Below are positions 55,313 through 64,000 of a stretch of DNA of 64,000 nucleotides, piece by piece. Each line of letters opens with the position of its first letter. The first letter of the stretch is position 1. A model generated the notes under the pieces. That model was not told the origin of the DNA. It searched no databases and was given only the letters and a program-made list of their open reading frames with translations. The DNA comes from Anomaloglossus baeobatrachus. Its lineage: Eukaryota > Chordata > Amphibia > Anura > Aromobatidae. The stretch covers positions 706,873,841 through 706,937,840 of the forward strand of contig NC_134353.1 of the NCBI RefSeq assembly GCF_048569485.1, in the 5' to 3' direction. The position numbers were made by a program, and so were the translations under genes.

Positions 55313-56400
55313 TGAAGCTGATGACACCCCCCCCCCCCAACACATGAATCCTGATTCCCATGTAAAGGAATGGATCAGAGACTAAGGTAACAGGTACCCT
55401 AACGCACCCCACCCCCCTCCTCTCCGATGGGTCAGGTAACAAACTCTGATTACCATTTCCACTACAATTGTTACTGTGTCACCAAAAAATAACAGGAAAA
55501 AAAAGTGGTGTACTGTGGAGGTGAGGCTTTACAGGAAGTGTGTATTCATAGTTAGATATGGAATTATTCCTTACTTACAGACCATCATGCCATTGTGTGC
55601 TGACGCTACCCCCCACTCACTGATCTGGTTCCCGTGATAGCCTCCAAATCTTCCCCATACTCTTGTTGGTGCCACGCGCTGAGGCGCCGATGGCCTGCCT
55701 CGGCCTCCTTCTCTATGACATCTGGGTCCTGAGATCCACACATGCGCAATAGGGCACAGCCGCGCTCTGTCCACATGCTTAAACGGCTATCCCCACCCTA
55801 CCCGGATGTTCCTCCTATGACCCTTTACAGGTACTGGGTACTTAAGACACCCTCTCCCAATGGGAGGTGCCTGTTCATTGTGCCCCTGTAGCCAGTCTGC
55901 CTATGCTAATTGTCAGGTCCCACACTCTGTATTAGTTGTGACTCTGTCTCTGCTTCCATCTAGTATTGCCAGTGTTCCCACTTGTGTCCATCTGTCTACC
56001 TCCTGTTTCTGGAAATACCTGTTACCACCAGTGTCAGCCAGTCCCGGACCACACCAGACTCTGCCTCCTCTGTCCTGGTTCCTGGTCTCCGTCCTGTGGC
56101 ACCAACTGCCAAGGTATCGGAATACCCGGGGACTACCTCAAGGTGGACACTTACCAGCGTGTACCTGGTGCCACCTCTGATGGTAATAGTGAAGACTCGG
56201 AGGCTGCCCAGGTCCACTCATCTGGGTTAGTGAACGGTACCTTGGTCCAGTGGACCCACTTCTACCTCATCCGGTAACCTGGGTGCGACACTAACTATTT
56301 ACATGATACCAGGGAAAAATAGCGGTATTCATCCCTGACATCGTATATTTTAAATGTCAAACCCAAGAATAGTCATGGAAACTAATATTGATTAATTATA
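55313..56400. other. No gene seen; possibly LTR-type repeat
   Basis: 55560-56285 is GC-richer, with open frames of ~100 codons that have no domain. Its wording (GCGTGTACCTGGTGCCACCT, CCGGTAACCTGGGTGCGACA) reminds me of frog retroelement terminal sequence, but no paired ends are visible. Confidence 0.35.
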
Positions 56401-57487
56401 AAGGGTTTGGTTTCCATTAAGGTGTTTAGCATTTGACAGATACACCAATGGAATTAACTGCTAGTAAGGCAATATTTTTCGGTATAGAGGTGTATAGTGA
56501 GATGATGTCGCATGAGAGGCATGTCCACTGTTCAGACCAGGCAACATCTTTGAATAATTCCAAAACATCACAGGAGTCCTGCAGGAATCCAGGGATTCTG
56601 CGTACTAGTGGTTGTAGTGAAACATCCAGACAACTCACCTAGGCGTTCACTAATTGACCCTATGCCTGAGATAATCGGTCTCATGGTCAGAGGTGATGTA
56701 TTCCTGTGAGTCTTCGGTAATGCGTTTATAATAGGAGTGATCGCTAAGGAAATCCCTAAGGGAAGAAAAAACTCCAAAAGGTTTGGGAAATATTGCCTTA
56801 CTAGCAGTTAATTACCATCTTAAAAAATATAGTGATTTTTCTACTGTTTTTTGTGAATACATCTCCCCGGTTCTTACTTTACTGCTTTTCCATAATTATT
56901 TTTTATTTGATAAAAATTTTTTTTTGCAGAGAAAAGGAGTTTAGATGGGTGCAAAGTTCTCACCAGCCATGGCCAATTTGGTCATGGCTTGGTGAGAAGA
57001 AAAATTTATAACACAAACAATCCTTTTCTAAGAAATATTAAATGGTATGCGAGGTTTATAGATGACTTGATGGTCGTATAGGAGGGAAGAAATTTCACAT
57101 TTTGTCTCCTATATCAATTCTAATGATGTTAATCTGCGGCACACTCATTTTTTCACTCCGATAAAATCACTTTTTTGGATTTACAACTCAGTGGTCAGGA
57201 TGGAAAAATTATTGACAGCAAAACATTCCGAAAACCGACATCCGATAATATTATTTTGAATGCTGACAGTTTCCATCCTGCCCACACAGTTAAATCCATT
57301 CCTTTTACGAGAGCCGATTTGTGCAAGACGAAATTGTAGCAACAATGATTCTTTTGTCCAAGAATCCAAGATTGTGGAAAATAGGTTAAAACAACGCAAA
57401 TATCCCCAATGGTCACTTGATAGAGCAAAACACTAGTAGCAACCAAAAAAAATAATTCCCTAAAAAACACAAAACAAAATAGCACTG

Positions 57488-58018
57488 TTGAGAATTTTAA
57501 TACCCCCTTTAGTGCTTACATATAGCGGTTCTTTTAAACCCATCTCTGACATTATAAATAAAAATCTACATTTGCTGAGAGAGGATCCCACAATTGATAG
57601 AATTTTGTCTAAGGGCATTAACATTGTGTCACGAAAAGCCCCGACCTTGGGACAATATTTGTCTCCAAGTTTATTAAAATCACATAATAAAATGCTAAAT
57701 AAATCGTCATGGTTAAAAACTGATGTATACTACAAATGTGGGAATTTTCCATGTAAAACTTCTCAACATTCGTGCAAAACACGGGATTTTCATAATTGCA
57801 ATGACAGTAAAAAGTACTGTATTTATGAGTTTAATTGCAACTCAGATTTTGTCGGATATATTATTCTTTGCAGTGATTGCAATCTTAAATACGTGGGATG
57901 TACTATCAGAAAATTTAAATGCAGGCTAGGGAACATCTCTATGATATATCGGACACTTCAGGTAGAAATGTATCTAATGCTGCCAAACATTTTATTAATT
58001 GTCATAACTGCAGCACTC
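57488..58018 (+). pseudogene. GIY-YIG endonuclease region of the Penelope-like element
   Basis: The frame shows DIINKNLHLLREDPTIDRIL, SRKAPTLGQYLSPSL, a Cys-rich linker (YYKCGNFPCKTSQHSC), and YIILCSDCNLKYVGCTIRKF with the GIY-YIG-type strand. The MITE at 58022 cuts it; the final part IESIARHTRGGRQRNDAS and EAFWIFQLGTEAPSGLN follows after 58652. Confidence 0.82.
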
Positions 58019-58021
58019 TAA

Positions 58022-58649
58022 GGCTGCTTTCACACTTGCGTTGTTTTGCATCAGTTGCAATCCGTTGCCCTGAGGAAATACGGTATCCTGCAAAATATTT
58101 TGCAGGATTCCGTTTTTTCCCCGTAGACTTGTATGGACGACGGATTGCGACTGATTGCCTTGCGTTGCATCCGCCGCGTGAAGGATCAGTCATGGAACAA
58201 CTGACCATCGGGCGGCAGGAACGTAGCATGTATTTTTGAGCGTCGGAATCTTTTTTTTTCACTGCGCATGCTCAGCTCTTGTGTTTAAGAATTGAAATCA
58301 ATGTTTCTTTCTCTCTTGGCGGCCGAACGATCAGCTGATCGCCCAGCGGCCGGCTTTTGAGAGCGATCAGCTGATTGCCCGGCGGGCGGCTTTTGTGAAC
58401 GATGAGCTGATCGCCCGGTGGCCGGCTTTTGTGAACGATGAGCTGATCGCCCAGCGGCCGGGGGATCAGCTAATCGTTCACAATAGCCGGCCGCCAGTAA
58501 AACGGTAAAAAATCAAAAACAAAAAAAAAACGGATTGTTGTTTTGCAACATCAGTCACATCAGTTGTGCCACTTTCTGCAACTCATCCATTGCAGCAGTC
58601 ACACAATTGATTGTGACGGATGCAAAACAACACAAATGTGAAAGCAGCC
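58022..58649. mobile_element. TAA-site Harbinger-like MITE inside the Penelope element
   Basis: Flanked by TAA at 58019-58021 and 58650-58652. Ends GGCTGCTTTCACACTTGCGT and ACAAATGTGAAAGCAGCC are inverted. The centre contains four tandem GATCAGCTGATCGCCC-like blocks (58330-58470). No coding sequence. Confidence 0.88.
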
Positions 58650-59023
58650 TAAGTTTCCGTTCATTTGCAATTGAATCCATAGCAAGGCATACCAGAGGGG
58701 GGAGACAGAGAAATGATGCTTCGTAATAGAGAAGCCTTTTGGATTTTTCAACTGGGAACTGAAGCACCTTCTGGTTTGAATGTAAGAAACAAACTCATGC
58801 TATATTATTAATTAATGTTGTTCTTGTGATTTATGGGTAACTTGGATTTTTTTTTCTATTTGAGTGTTTCTGTAATAACAATGTATTGTTTTTACTTTAT
58901 TTTGTGTTTATATCGTTGAGAGGGGTGTAATCTTCCTGATCACGCCAGTGAATGCGGTCTGTCAGGTGTTTTGAAGGTTAATAGATTATATCCCTATATC
59001 AACCCTCGACTTGTATATCCAAT

Positions 59024-59060
59024 CCACCAAAGAGCCATGCGCTCAAAACGCATCTGGTGT
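59024..59060 (+). ncRNA. Hammerhead ribozyme motif, decayed
   Basis: CACCA (59025-59029) pairs with TGGTG (59055-59059) as stem I. GAGC/GCTC (59032-59035 with 59041-59044) forms stem II. ACGCAT and C59054 follow. The first core box is mostly lost and the GAA box reads AAA, so it is inactive. It lies ~220 bp after the endonuclease stop. Confidence 0.5.
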
Positions 59061-59108
59061 GTGGCATAAGCATGGGATTTTTTCCAAGACCTGGAGATGG
59101 TATACATA

Positions 59109-60019
59109 CAGTGTGTCCACCCATATCCTGTCCACCGCCATTAACTTGAGAACGGCGGCAGCTATAGGAATAGAAGTAGTGTCTAGATATAGTAGAGTAG
59201 CCATGCGCTACGCACTGAAACCACCTATAGCGCCACCTGGTGGAAAACAACGGCGTTAGCATTTTTATCTCGAAAACGGAACGAGATAGAGAAAAAAGTG
59301 AATTACAAAGTTGTAGGGCATCATCAATTCAATACGAATCGACACCTTGCATACAGAAATGTTATGATTAGAACGTGTAAAACTCATAATGCTGTGGACA
59401 TGAAGCGATACCTCATACAGACCTTCCTACAAGACATTGATTATGGTGGCTGCATGGAGTGGCCTCCACACTCACCTGACCTGACCCCATTGGACTTCTT
59501 TCTGTGAGGTCACATCAAACAGCAGGTGTATGCGACCCCTCCACCAACATTGCAGGACCTACGACGACGTATCACAGATGCTTGTGCAAACGTGTCACCT
59601 ACCATATTTCACAACATGCAGCAAGATCCAGTATGCTGTCCAGAGTCCAGATGTGCATTGCAGCTGACGGTGGCCACTTTGAGCATCAAAGTTAAATAAG
59701 CGCCATATGCGTGACCAACATTCAATGTTTTTTTTTGGGGGGGAATCACGGGTTTCATATCATAGCATTTCTGTATGCAAAGTGTCGATTCGTATTGAAT
59801 TGATGATGCCCTACAGTTTTTTAATTCACTTTTTTTTCTCTATCGCGTTCCGTTGTAACGATAAAGATGATAACTCCATTGTTTTCCACCAGGTGGCGCA
59901 ATAGGTGGTTTCATTGTATAGCACATGGCTACTTTACTATACCTAGACACCACTTCTATGCCCATAGCTGCCACCGTTCTCAAGTTAATGGCGGTGGACT
60001 GATATGAGTGGACACACTG
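59109..60019 (+). mobile_element. Mariner-like transposon with ~250-bp inverted arms
   Basis: Ends CAGTGTGTCCACCCATATC and GATATGAGTGGACACACTG sit between TA at 59107-59108 and 60020-60021. The arms 59109-59361 and 59765-60019 are inverted over their whole length. Between them a ~400-bp stump of transposase remains. Confidence 0.88.
59361..59697 (+). pseudogene. Mariner-like transposase, C-terminal stump
   Basis: MKRYLIQTFLQDIDYGGC then WPPHSPDLTPLDFFL holds the third acidic position; after a stop, GHIKQQVYATPPPTLQDLRR continues. Only the last third of a transposase is present. The frame is further interrupted near the C-terminus. Confidence 0.82.
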
Positions 60020-60110
60020 TATAATGTAAAATACTCAATTGCATTGTATTTGTATGTTTTAAAGTTGTTCATTAAAGCTGGATTTTTATTGAAATTGGAA
60101 GCTGGATCAT

Positions 60111-61162
60111 TTACCCTTTTCGCCAGCTAGTCACAGCAATGATAATCACCAGGTAATAAAGCCTTTGATTTAAGTAAACAACGGCATACATCTTGACATG
60201 TAACACTGTTGAATTGTGTTTTAACCCATCCCTCATGTTGTCCTGAGATTACATAGCAAAAACTTGCTGACAGATTCCCTTTGAGGCATCTGCTGAATCC
60301 TGGAGATGCTGTTAGAATGATTCTATCTTCTTAAAAGAAATGGAAAGAACATATGACCAGATTCATCATTTGCATTTTTTATTCACTTTTCTCTTTTGTT
60401 ACTCCTTGCCATTTTTTTGCTTCAAAGTCTTCCCAAAAAGTTGATTGATGAATCAGATGAAAAAATTGGAAACTCCAAACCCTGCTAACGACGACAAACA
60501 GACAAGAAAAACGCAAATGAAAATCACCAAAAACAAGACAAATGTGCAAATATAATAATAAATCCGGCTCACAGAATATAATAAGTGCAAGATTTTTTGA
60601 CTGTTGGAAAATCACCTTGTTGAACATTTTCTGATCAGTATTAAACACTTTTACTGTATTCTGGTGACAATTTGTAAGCTGAAACCGGGAGTGGCACAGA
60701 AAGAAAATAGAGCCGAAAGATTTGCACTTCTTCCATGTTTTGGTTCAACTGCTGGTTTCGGCTTAGAAATACTGAGCCAGTATACAAGTGTGAATAGTAT
60801 TTTCTTTCGTCAGTACAACTCATACTTTACAAAGTCTCTGTAATCATGATACAGCTGAAAACAGCCTAAGACCATGTTCACATGTACTTTAAATGCTGTA
60901 TTTTTGTCCCTGAAGTTTTTCTGCAGAAAATCTGCTACATTTAACAATTTAAGGAAAGTTTCATAAAACCTAACGCTCCCTGTGCATTTAAGGGCACATT
61001 TGAACTATGGCTTTTTTTTGTCCATTATTTTCACACTTTAGTAAATTGCCTATTTAATCTATCAGGCAAAAAATAATGGGCCAGGCTTATGGTTAGGGCT
61101 CATGTTAGGCATCCTTGATTTGCAAATACATATTCTCTCCAAGTGAATATTTCACTACACAT
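60111..61162. other. No gene seen; repeat fragments
   Basis: 60200-60290 contains AGATTACATAGCAAAAACTT and CAGATTCCCTTTGA, a fragment of the AAAGGGAATCTG frog repeat. The rest is A/T-rich non-coding sequence. Confidence 0.4.
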
Positions 61163-61323
61163 TAAAGGGCTGGCTTCGGACTTTCATATTGATTATCTAT
61201 CCGTAGGGCAGGTCATCAACATCTAAATCAGTGGAGAAGGGGTGGTGGGGGGGCAGCAATACCTGGCATCGCCACTGCCACTGATCAGCTGTTACCAGCC
61301 AAATTTAATGAGTTGCAGAGTTA

Positions 61324-63317
61324 GGCTATGTGCACACAGTGCGTTTTTCTCGGCGTTTTTCGGGTGCGTTTTTGGCCTCAAAACTGCATGACTTTGCTTC
61401 CCCAGCAAAGTCTATGAGTTTTCATTTTTGCTGTCCCCACACAGCGTTTTTTTTCAGCTGCGTTTTTGTGGTGACCACAAAAGCGCAGCATGTCAATTAT
61501 TCCCGCGTTTTTCACTGCGCTTTTCATCCATTGAGTTCAATGGGATGTTGAAAGACGCAATGAGAAACGCAAATAGCTGCGTTTTGGTGCGTTTCTAAGA
61601 CCAAAAACGCAGCTATAAACGCAGGAGGTGGGTAGTAAAGTGACGTGTACAGGAAGAAGATTCCTTCTGTCAGTATATACAGAAGCGTGAATCCTCCCGG
61701 TACCGTCACCGTCGCTTCCACCTCCCGTCCTGTGCATGTATGCTGCCGTGCGGCGCCATGTCTGGGCGGGAGGTGGAAGCGGCTGCGAACAGTAGAAAAA
61801 AAAAAAAAAGTTATACTCCCCTGTCTGCAGACTCCCGGTGCTATGCCCGCTCCCATCTCCTCTCACAGTATCGCCACCCCCGCTCCGGCTGTGTGCAGAC
61901 GGCCGGGAAAGCTCCGATGGATGCAGGACCTGGCGATGGATCACCTGATGCAGTCACCTGACGCATCAGGTGATCGTAAGTATCGCGGTGACGCGGGCGC
62001 CCGGCCGGTATCAGCGGATTCGTCAGGAGACTTCATCCCTGATTACCGGCAGCTGCTGCAGCGATCGGACGGGATGAGAGTCCCGCCCCATCGCTGCAGG
62101 AGCTGCCGGTAATCAGCACATAAGTGAGTATTATTTATTTTTTTTTTGCACCGATGCATCTGCTGATTGTATAAACGGCTTTTATACAATCAGCCGATGT
62201 GTGATGTGATTCAGGCACTTGATCCTGACACATCATCTGATCGCTTTGCCTTCCAGCAAACCGATCAGATGATATTGGATCCGGATTGGACGGCGCGGGA
62301 CCCTGACCCAGGATTACTGCGGAGGGGGGTTCTTTATTTCAATAAAGATGGAGTCACTAATTGTGTTGTGTTTTATTTCTAATAAAAATATTTTTCTGTG
62401 TGTTGTGTTTTTTTTTATCTTTACTAGAAATTCATGGTGGCCATGTCTAATATTGGCATGACACCATGAATTTCGGGCTTAGGGCTAGCTGATAATATAC
62501 AGCTAGCCCTAACTCCATTATTACCTAGCTAGCCACCCGGCTTCAGGGCAGCTGGAAGAGTTGGATACAGCGCCAGAAGATGGCGCTTCTATGAAAGCGC
62601 CATTTTCTGGGGTGGCTGCGGGACTGCAATTCAGAGCGGGGGTGCCCAGAAAGCATGGGTACCCTGCACTGTGGATTCCAATCCCCAGCTGCCTAGTTGT
62701 ACCCGGCTGGACTTAAAAATTGGGCGAAGCTCACGTCATTTTTTTTAAAAATAATTTCATGAAATTCATGAAATAATTTTAAAAAAAGGGCTTTTCTATA
62801 TTTTTGGTTCCCAGCCGGGTACAAATAGGCAGCTGGGGGTTGGGGGCAGCCCGTACCTGCCTGCTGTACCCGGCTAGCATACAAAAATATGGCGAAGCCC
62901 ACGTCATTTTTTTTGTTTGGGGGGGCAAAGAAATCCTGCATACAGTCCTGGAAGGAGGATGCTGAGCCTTGTAGTTCGACAGCTGCTGTCTGCTCTCCTG
63001 CATACACTATTGGATGGAGGATGCTGAGCCTTGTAGTTCTGCAGCTGTCTGCTCTTCTGCATACACTAGTGGAGAATGAAGAACACATTGAAGAAGGAAA
63101 TGACATCAGACCTTTTTTTTTTGTTCACTGATAAAAAACGCATAAGAACGCAGTGAGCAAAAACGCAGCAAAACGCAGCAAAAAACGCACCAAATCGCGG
63201 CAAAACGCGTGCGTTTTTTGCCGCGGTTTTTCGACGCAGGTGCGTTTTTGTGCGTTTTTAGCGGCCAAAAACGCACAAAAACGCAGTGTCAAAAAAACGC
63301 AGTGTGTGCACGTACCC
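61324..63317. mobile_element. Large TTA-site Harbinger-like non-autonomous element, 1994 bp
   Basis: Flanked by TTA at 61321-61323 and 63318-63320. Ends GGCTATGTGCACACAGTGCG and CGCAGTGTGTGCACGTACCC are inverted, with AAAAACGC blocks beside them. The interior has a hairpin (62041-62113), a palindrome (62747-62786) and two copies of GCTGAGCCTTGTAGTT. No transposase is recognised; frames of up to 155 codons inside have no domain. Confidence 0.75.
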
Positions 63318-63320
63318 TTA

Positions 63321-63702
63321 GGCTAGGTTCGCACACTGCGTCTTTTTGACGCTGCGTTTTTGGCCACTAAAAACGCACAAAAACGCACCTGCGGCGAAAA
63401 AACGCATAAAAAACGCATGCGTTTTTGCCACGATTTGGTGTGTTTTTTGGCTGCGTTTTTGATCTCTGCGTTTTGCTGCGTTTTTCAAATGCATTGCATG
63501 GGCGGAAAACGCAGAAAAACGCAGGAAAGAACTGACATGTCCATTTTTTTTTTTAAACTCAAAAACGCAGGTAAAAAAAACAGATGTGTGCGGACAGCAA
63601 AAATGAAAACTCAGACTTTGCTGGGGAAACAAAGTCCTGCAGTTTTGAGGCCAAAAACGCACCCGAAAAACGCCGCGAAAAACGCACTGTGCGCACATAG
63701 CC
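63321..63702. mobile_element. TTA-site MITE abutting the previous element, 382 bp
   Basis: Flanked by TTA at 63318-63320 (shared with its neighbour) and 63703-63705. Ends GGCTAGGTTCGCACACTGCG and CACTGTGCGCACATAGCC are inverted. It is the same family as 26842-27194. Confidence 0.85.
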
Positions 63703-63705
63703 TTA

Positions 63706-64000
63706 CACAGCTCCATCAATGGAATAATGGCTGTGGCCAGGTACTCCACATCTGCCCCCTATTCAATTCAGTGTCAGAACTGCAGTACCTGGCAGCGACC
63801 ACTATGTACTGTAGTTGGTGTAGCTGTGCTGCTCCATATCTCAGCACACCTGGCCACCACCGGCATCAGCTGATTGGCAGATATGCTGGGTATCATGCCC
63901 CCTCCGATCATATATTGGAGTAGGCCATTAAGATAAGTCTCAGACAGCCAATTTAAAAAAATATGGGGGCTCCGTACACAGAGATTTACCAAATAACCTT
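63706..64000. other. Right flank, no gene seen
   Basis: The right half of the TTAA-type repeat to ~63958, then 40 bases of unassigned sequence to the window edge. Confidence 0.45.

Larger units (their letters stand above)
56401..60110 (+). mobile_element. Penelope-like element, 5'-inverted, with two later insertions
   Basis: The 5' part of the reverse transcriptase lies on the - strand (56426-56787: LPKTHRNTSPLTMRPIISGI and IISLYTSIPKNIALLAVN). The rest is on the + strand: reverse transcriptase end (about 56946-57080, GAKFSPAMANLVM and YARFIDDLMV), then the GIY-YIG endonuclease (57488-58018 and 58653-58800). A 26-bp sequence is present on both sides of the inversion (56452-56477 and 56788-56813, inverted). 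A MITE splits the endonuclease and a mariner splits the 3' tail, which ends with TTAAAGCTGGATTTTTATTG near 60073. The coding parts hold several breaks. Confidence 0.82.
61163..63958. repeat. TTAA-type frog repeat split by two TTA-site elements
   Basis: The outer ends AAAGGGCTGGCTTCGGACTT (about 61165) and AAGTCTCAGACAGCCAATTT (about 63935-63955) are inverted. The halves are separated by two abutting elements. Non-coding. Confidence 0.5.

Noticed and set aside
55571-56277. Possible unrecognised gene in a GC-richer block with ~100-codon frames on both strands
   Set aside because: No domain, no shared splice signals and repeat-like wording. The frames overlap on both strands.
61645-62112. 155-codon + strand frame inside the 61324-63317 element as a possible transposase or accessory protein
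   Set aside because: No match to Harbinger transposase or Myb-like motifs. Part of it is the hairpin sequence at 62041-62113.

Overview
This is vertebrate nuclear DNA, and the repeat content points to a frog (Anura, probably a neobatrachian). The signs are abundant Tc1/mariner, Harbinger-like TTA-site and TTAA-site elements, DIRS and Penelope-like retroelements, and the long non-coding frog repeats with wording such as 'TTTTTTGCGGGACGAG' and 'AGTCCCCnnAGGGG'. The species cannot be told from the sequence. There is no sign of bacterial, plasmid or viral-genome organisation.

Only one host gene is supported. It is a YDJC-type carbohydrate deacetylase homologue on the + strand, with five coding exons (26115-26281, 35658-35817, 39132-39231, 43265-43442, 47772-48108). 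They join in frame to 313 codons plus stop, with consensus splice sites throughout. A likely promoter and untranslated first exon lie at about 18500-18762 (ZNF143/THAP11-type motif, GC boxes, CRE, splice donor), and an AATAAA signal follows the stop at 48175-48180. The gene therefore spans nearly 30 kb, and almost all of it is intron filled with repeats.

Layout: 1-295 minisatellite; 626-1854 interspersed repeat holding a Tc1-like relic; 3219-6985 a three-level nest (host repeat, Penelope-type 3' fragment, young Gmr1-like gag-protease LTR element); 7038-8133 Tc1-like relic holding a MITE; 8684-13096 an LTR element on the - strand whose only long ORF ends in a cold-shock domain; 13130-13551 TTAA MITE; 14361-17612 two solo LTRs related to that element, each inside an older repeat; 18500-18762 promoter; 20725-23573 a 2.85-kb minisatellite in the first intron; 24361-28735 Penelope relics and MITEs; 29241-35510 a decayed DIRS element; 37068-46789 MITEs, minisatellites, two Tc1 elements and a Penelope relic inside the introns; 49956-55310 foldback, TA-site and Tc3-like relics; 56401-60110 an inverted and twice-interrupted Penelope element; 61163-63958 a TTAA-type repeat holding two abutting TTA-site elements.

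The two most notable observations are these. (1) The 8684-13096 element has ~1.18-kb LTRs, a polypurine tract and a primer site matching tRNA-Ser, yet codes for a cold-shock-domain protein instead of recognisable gag or pol. (2) Hammerhead-ribozyme motifs recur at six Penelope-type loci. One, at 54043-54086 on the - strand, keeps every core nucleotide and three paired stems; the other five are truncated or decayed.
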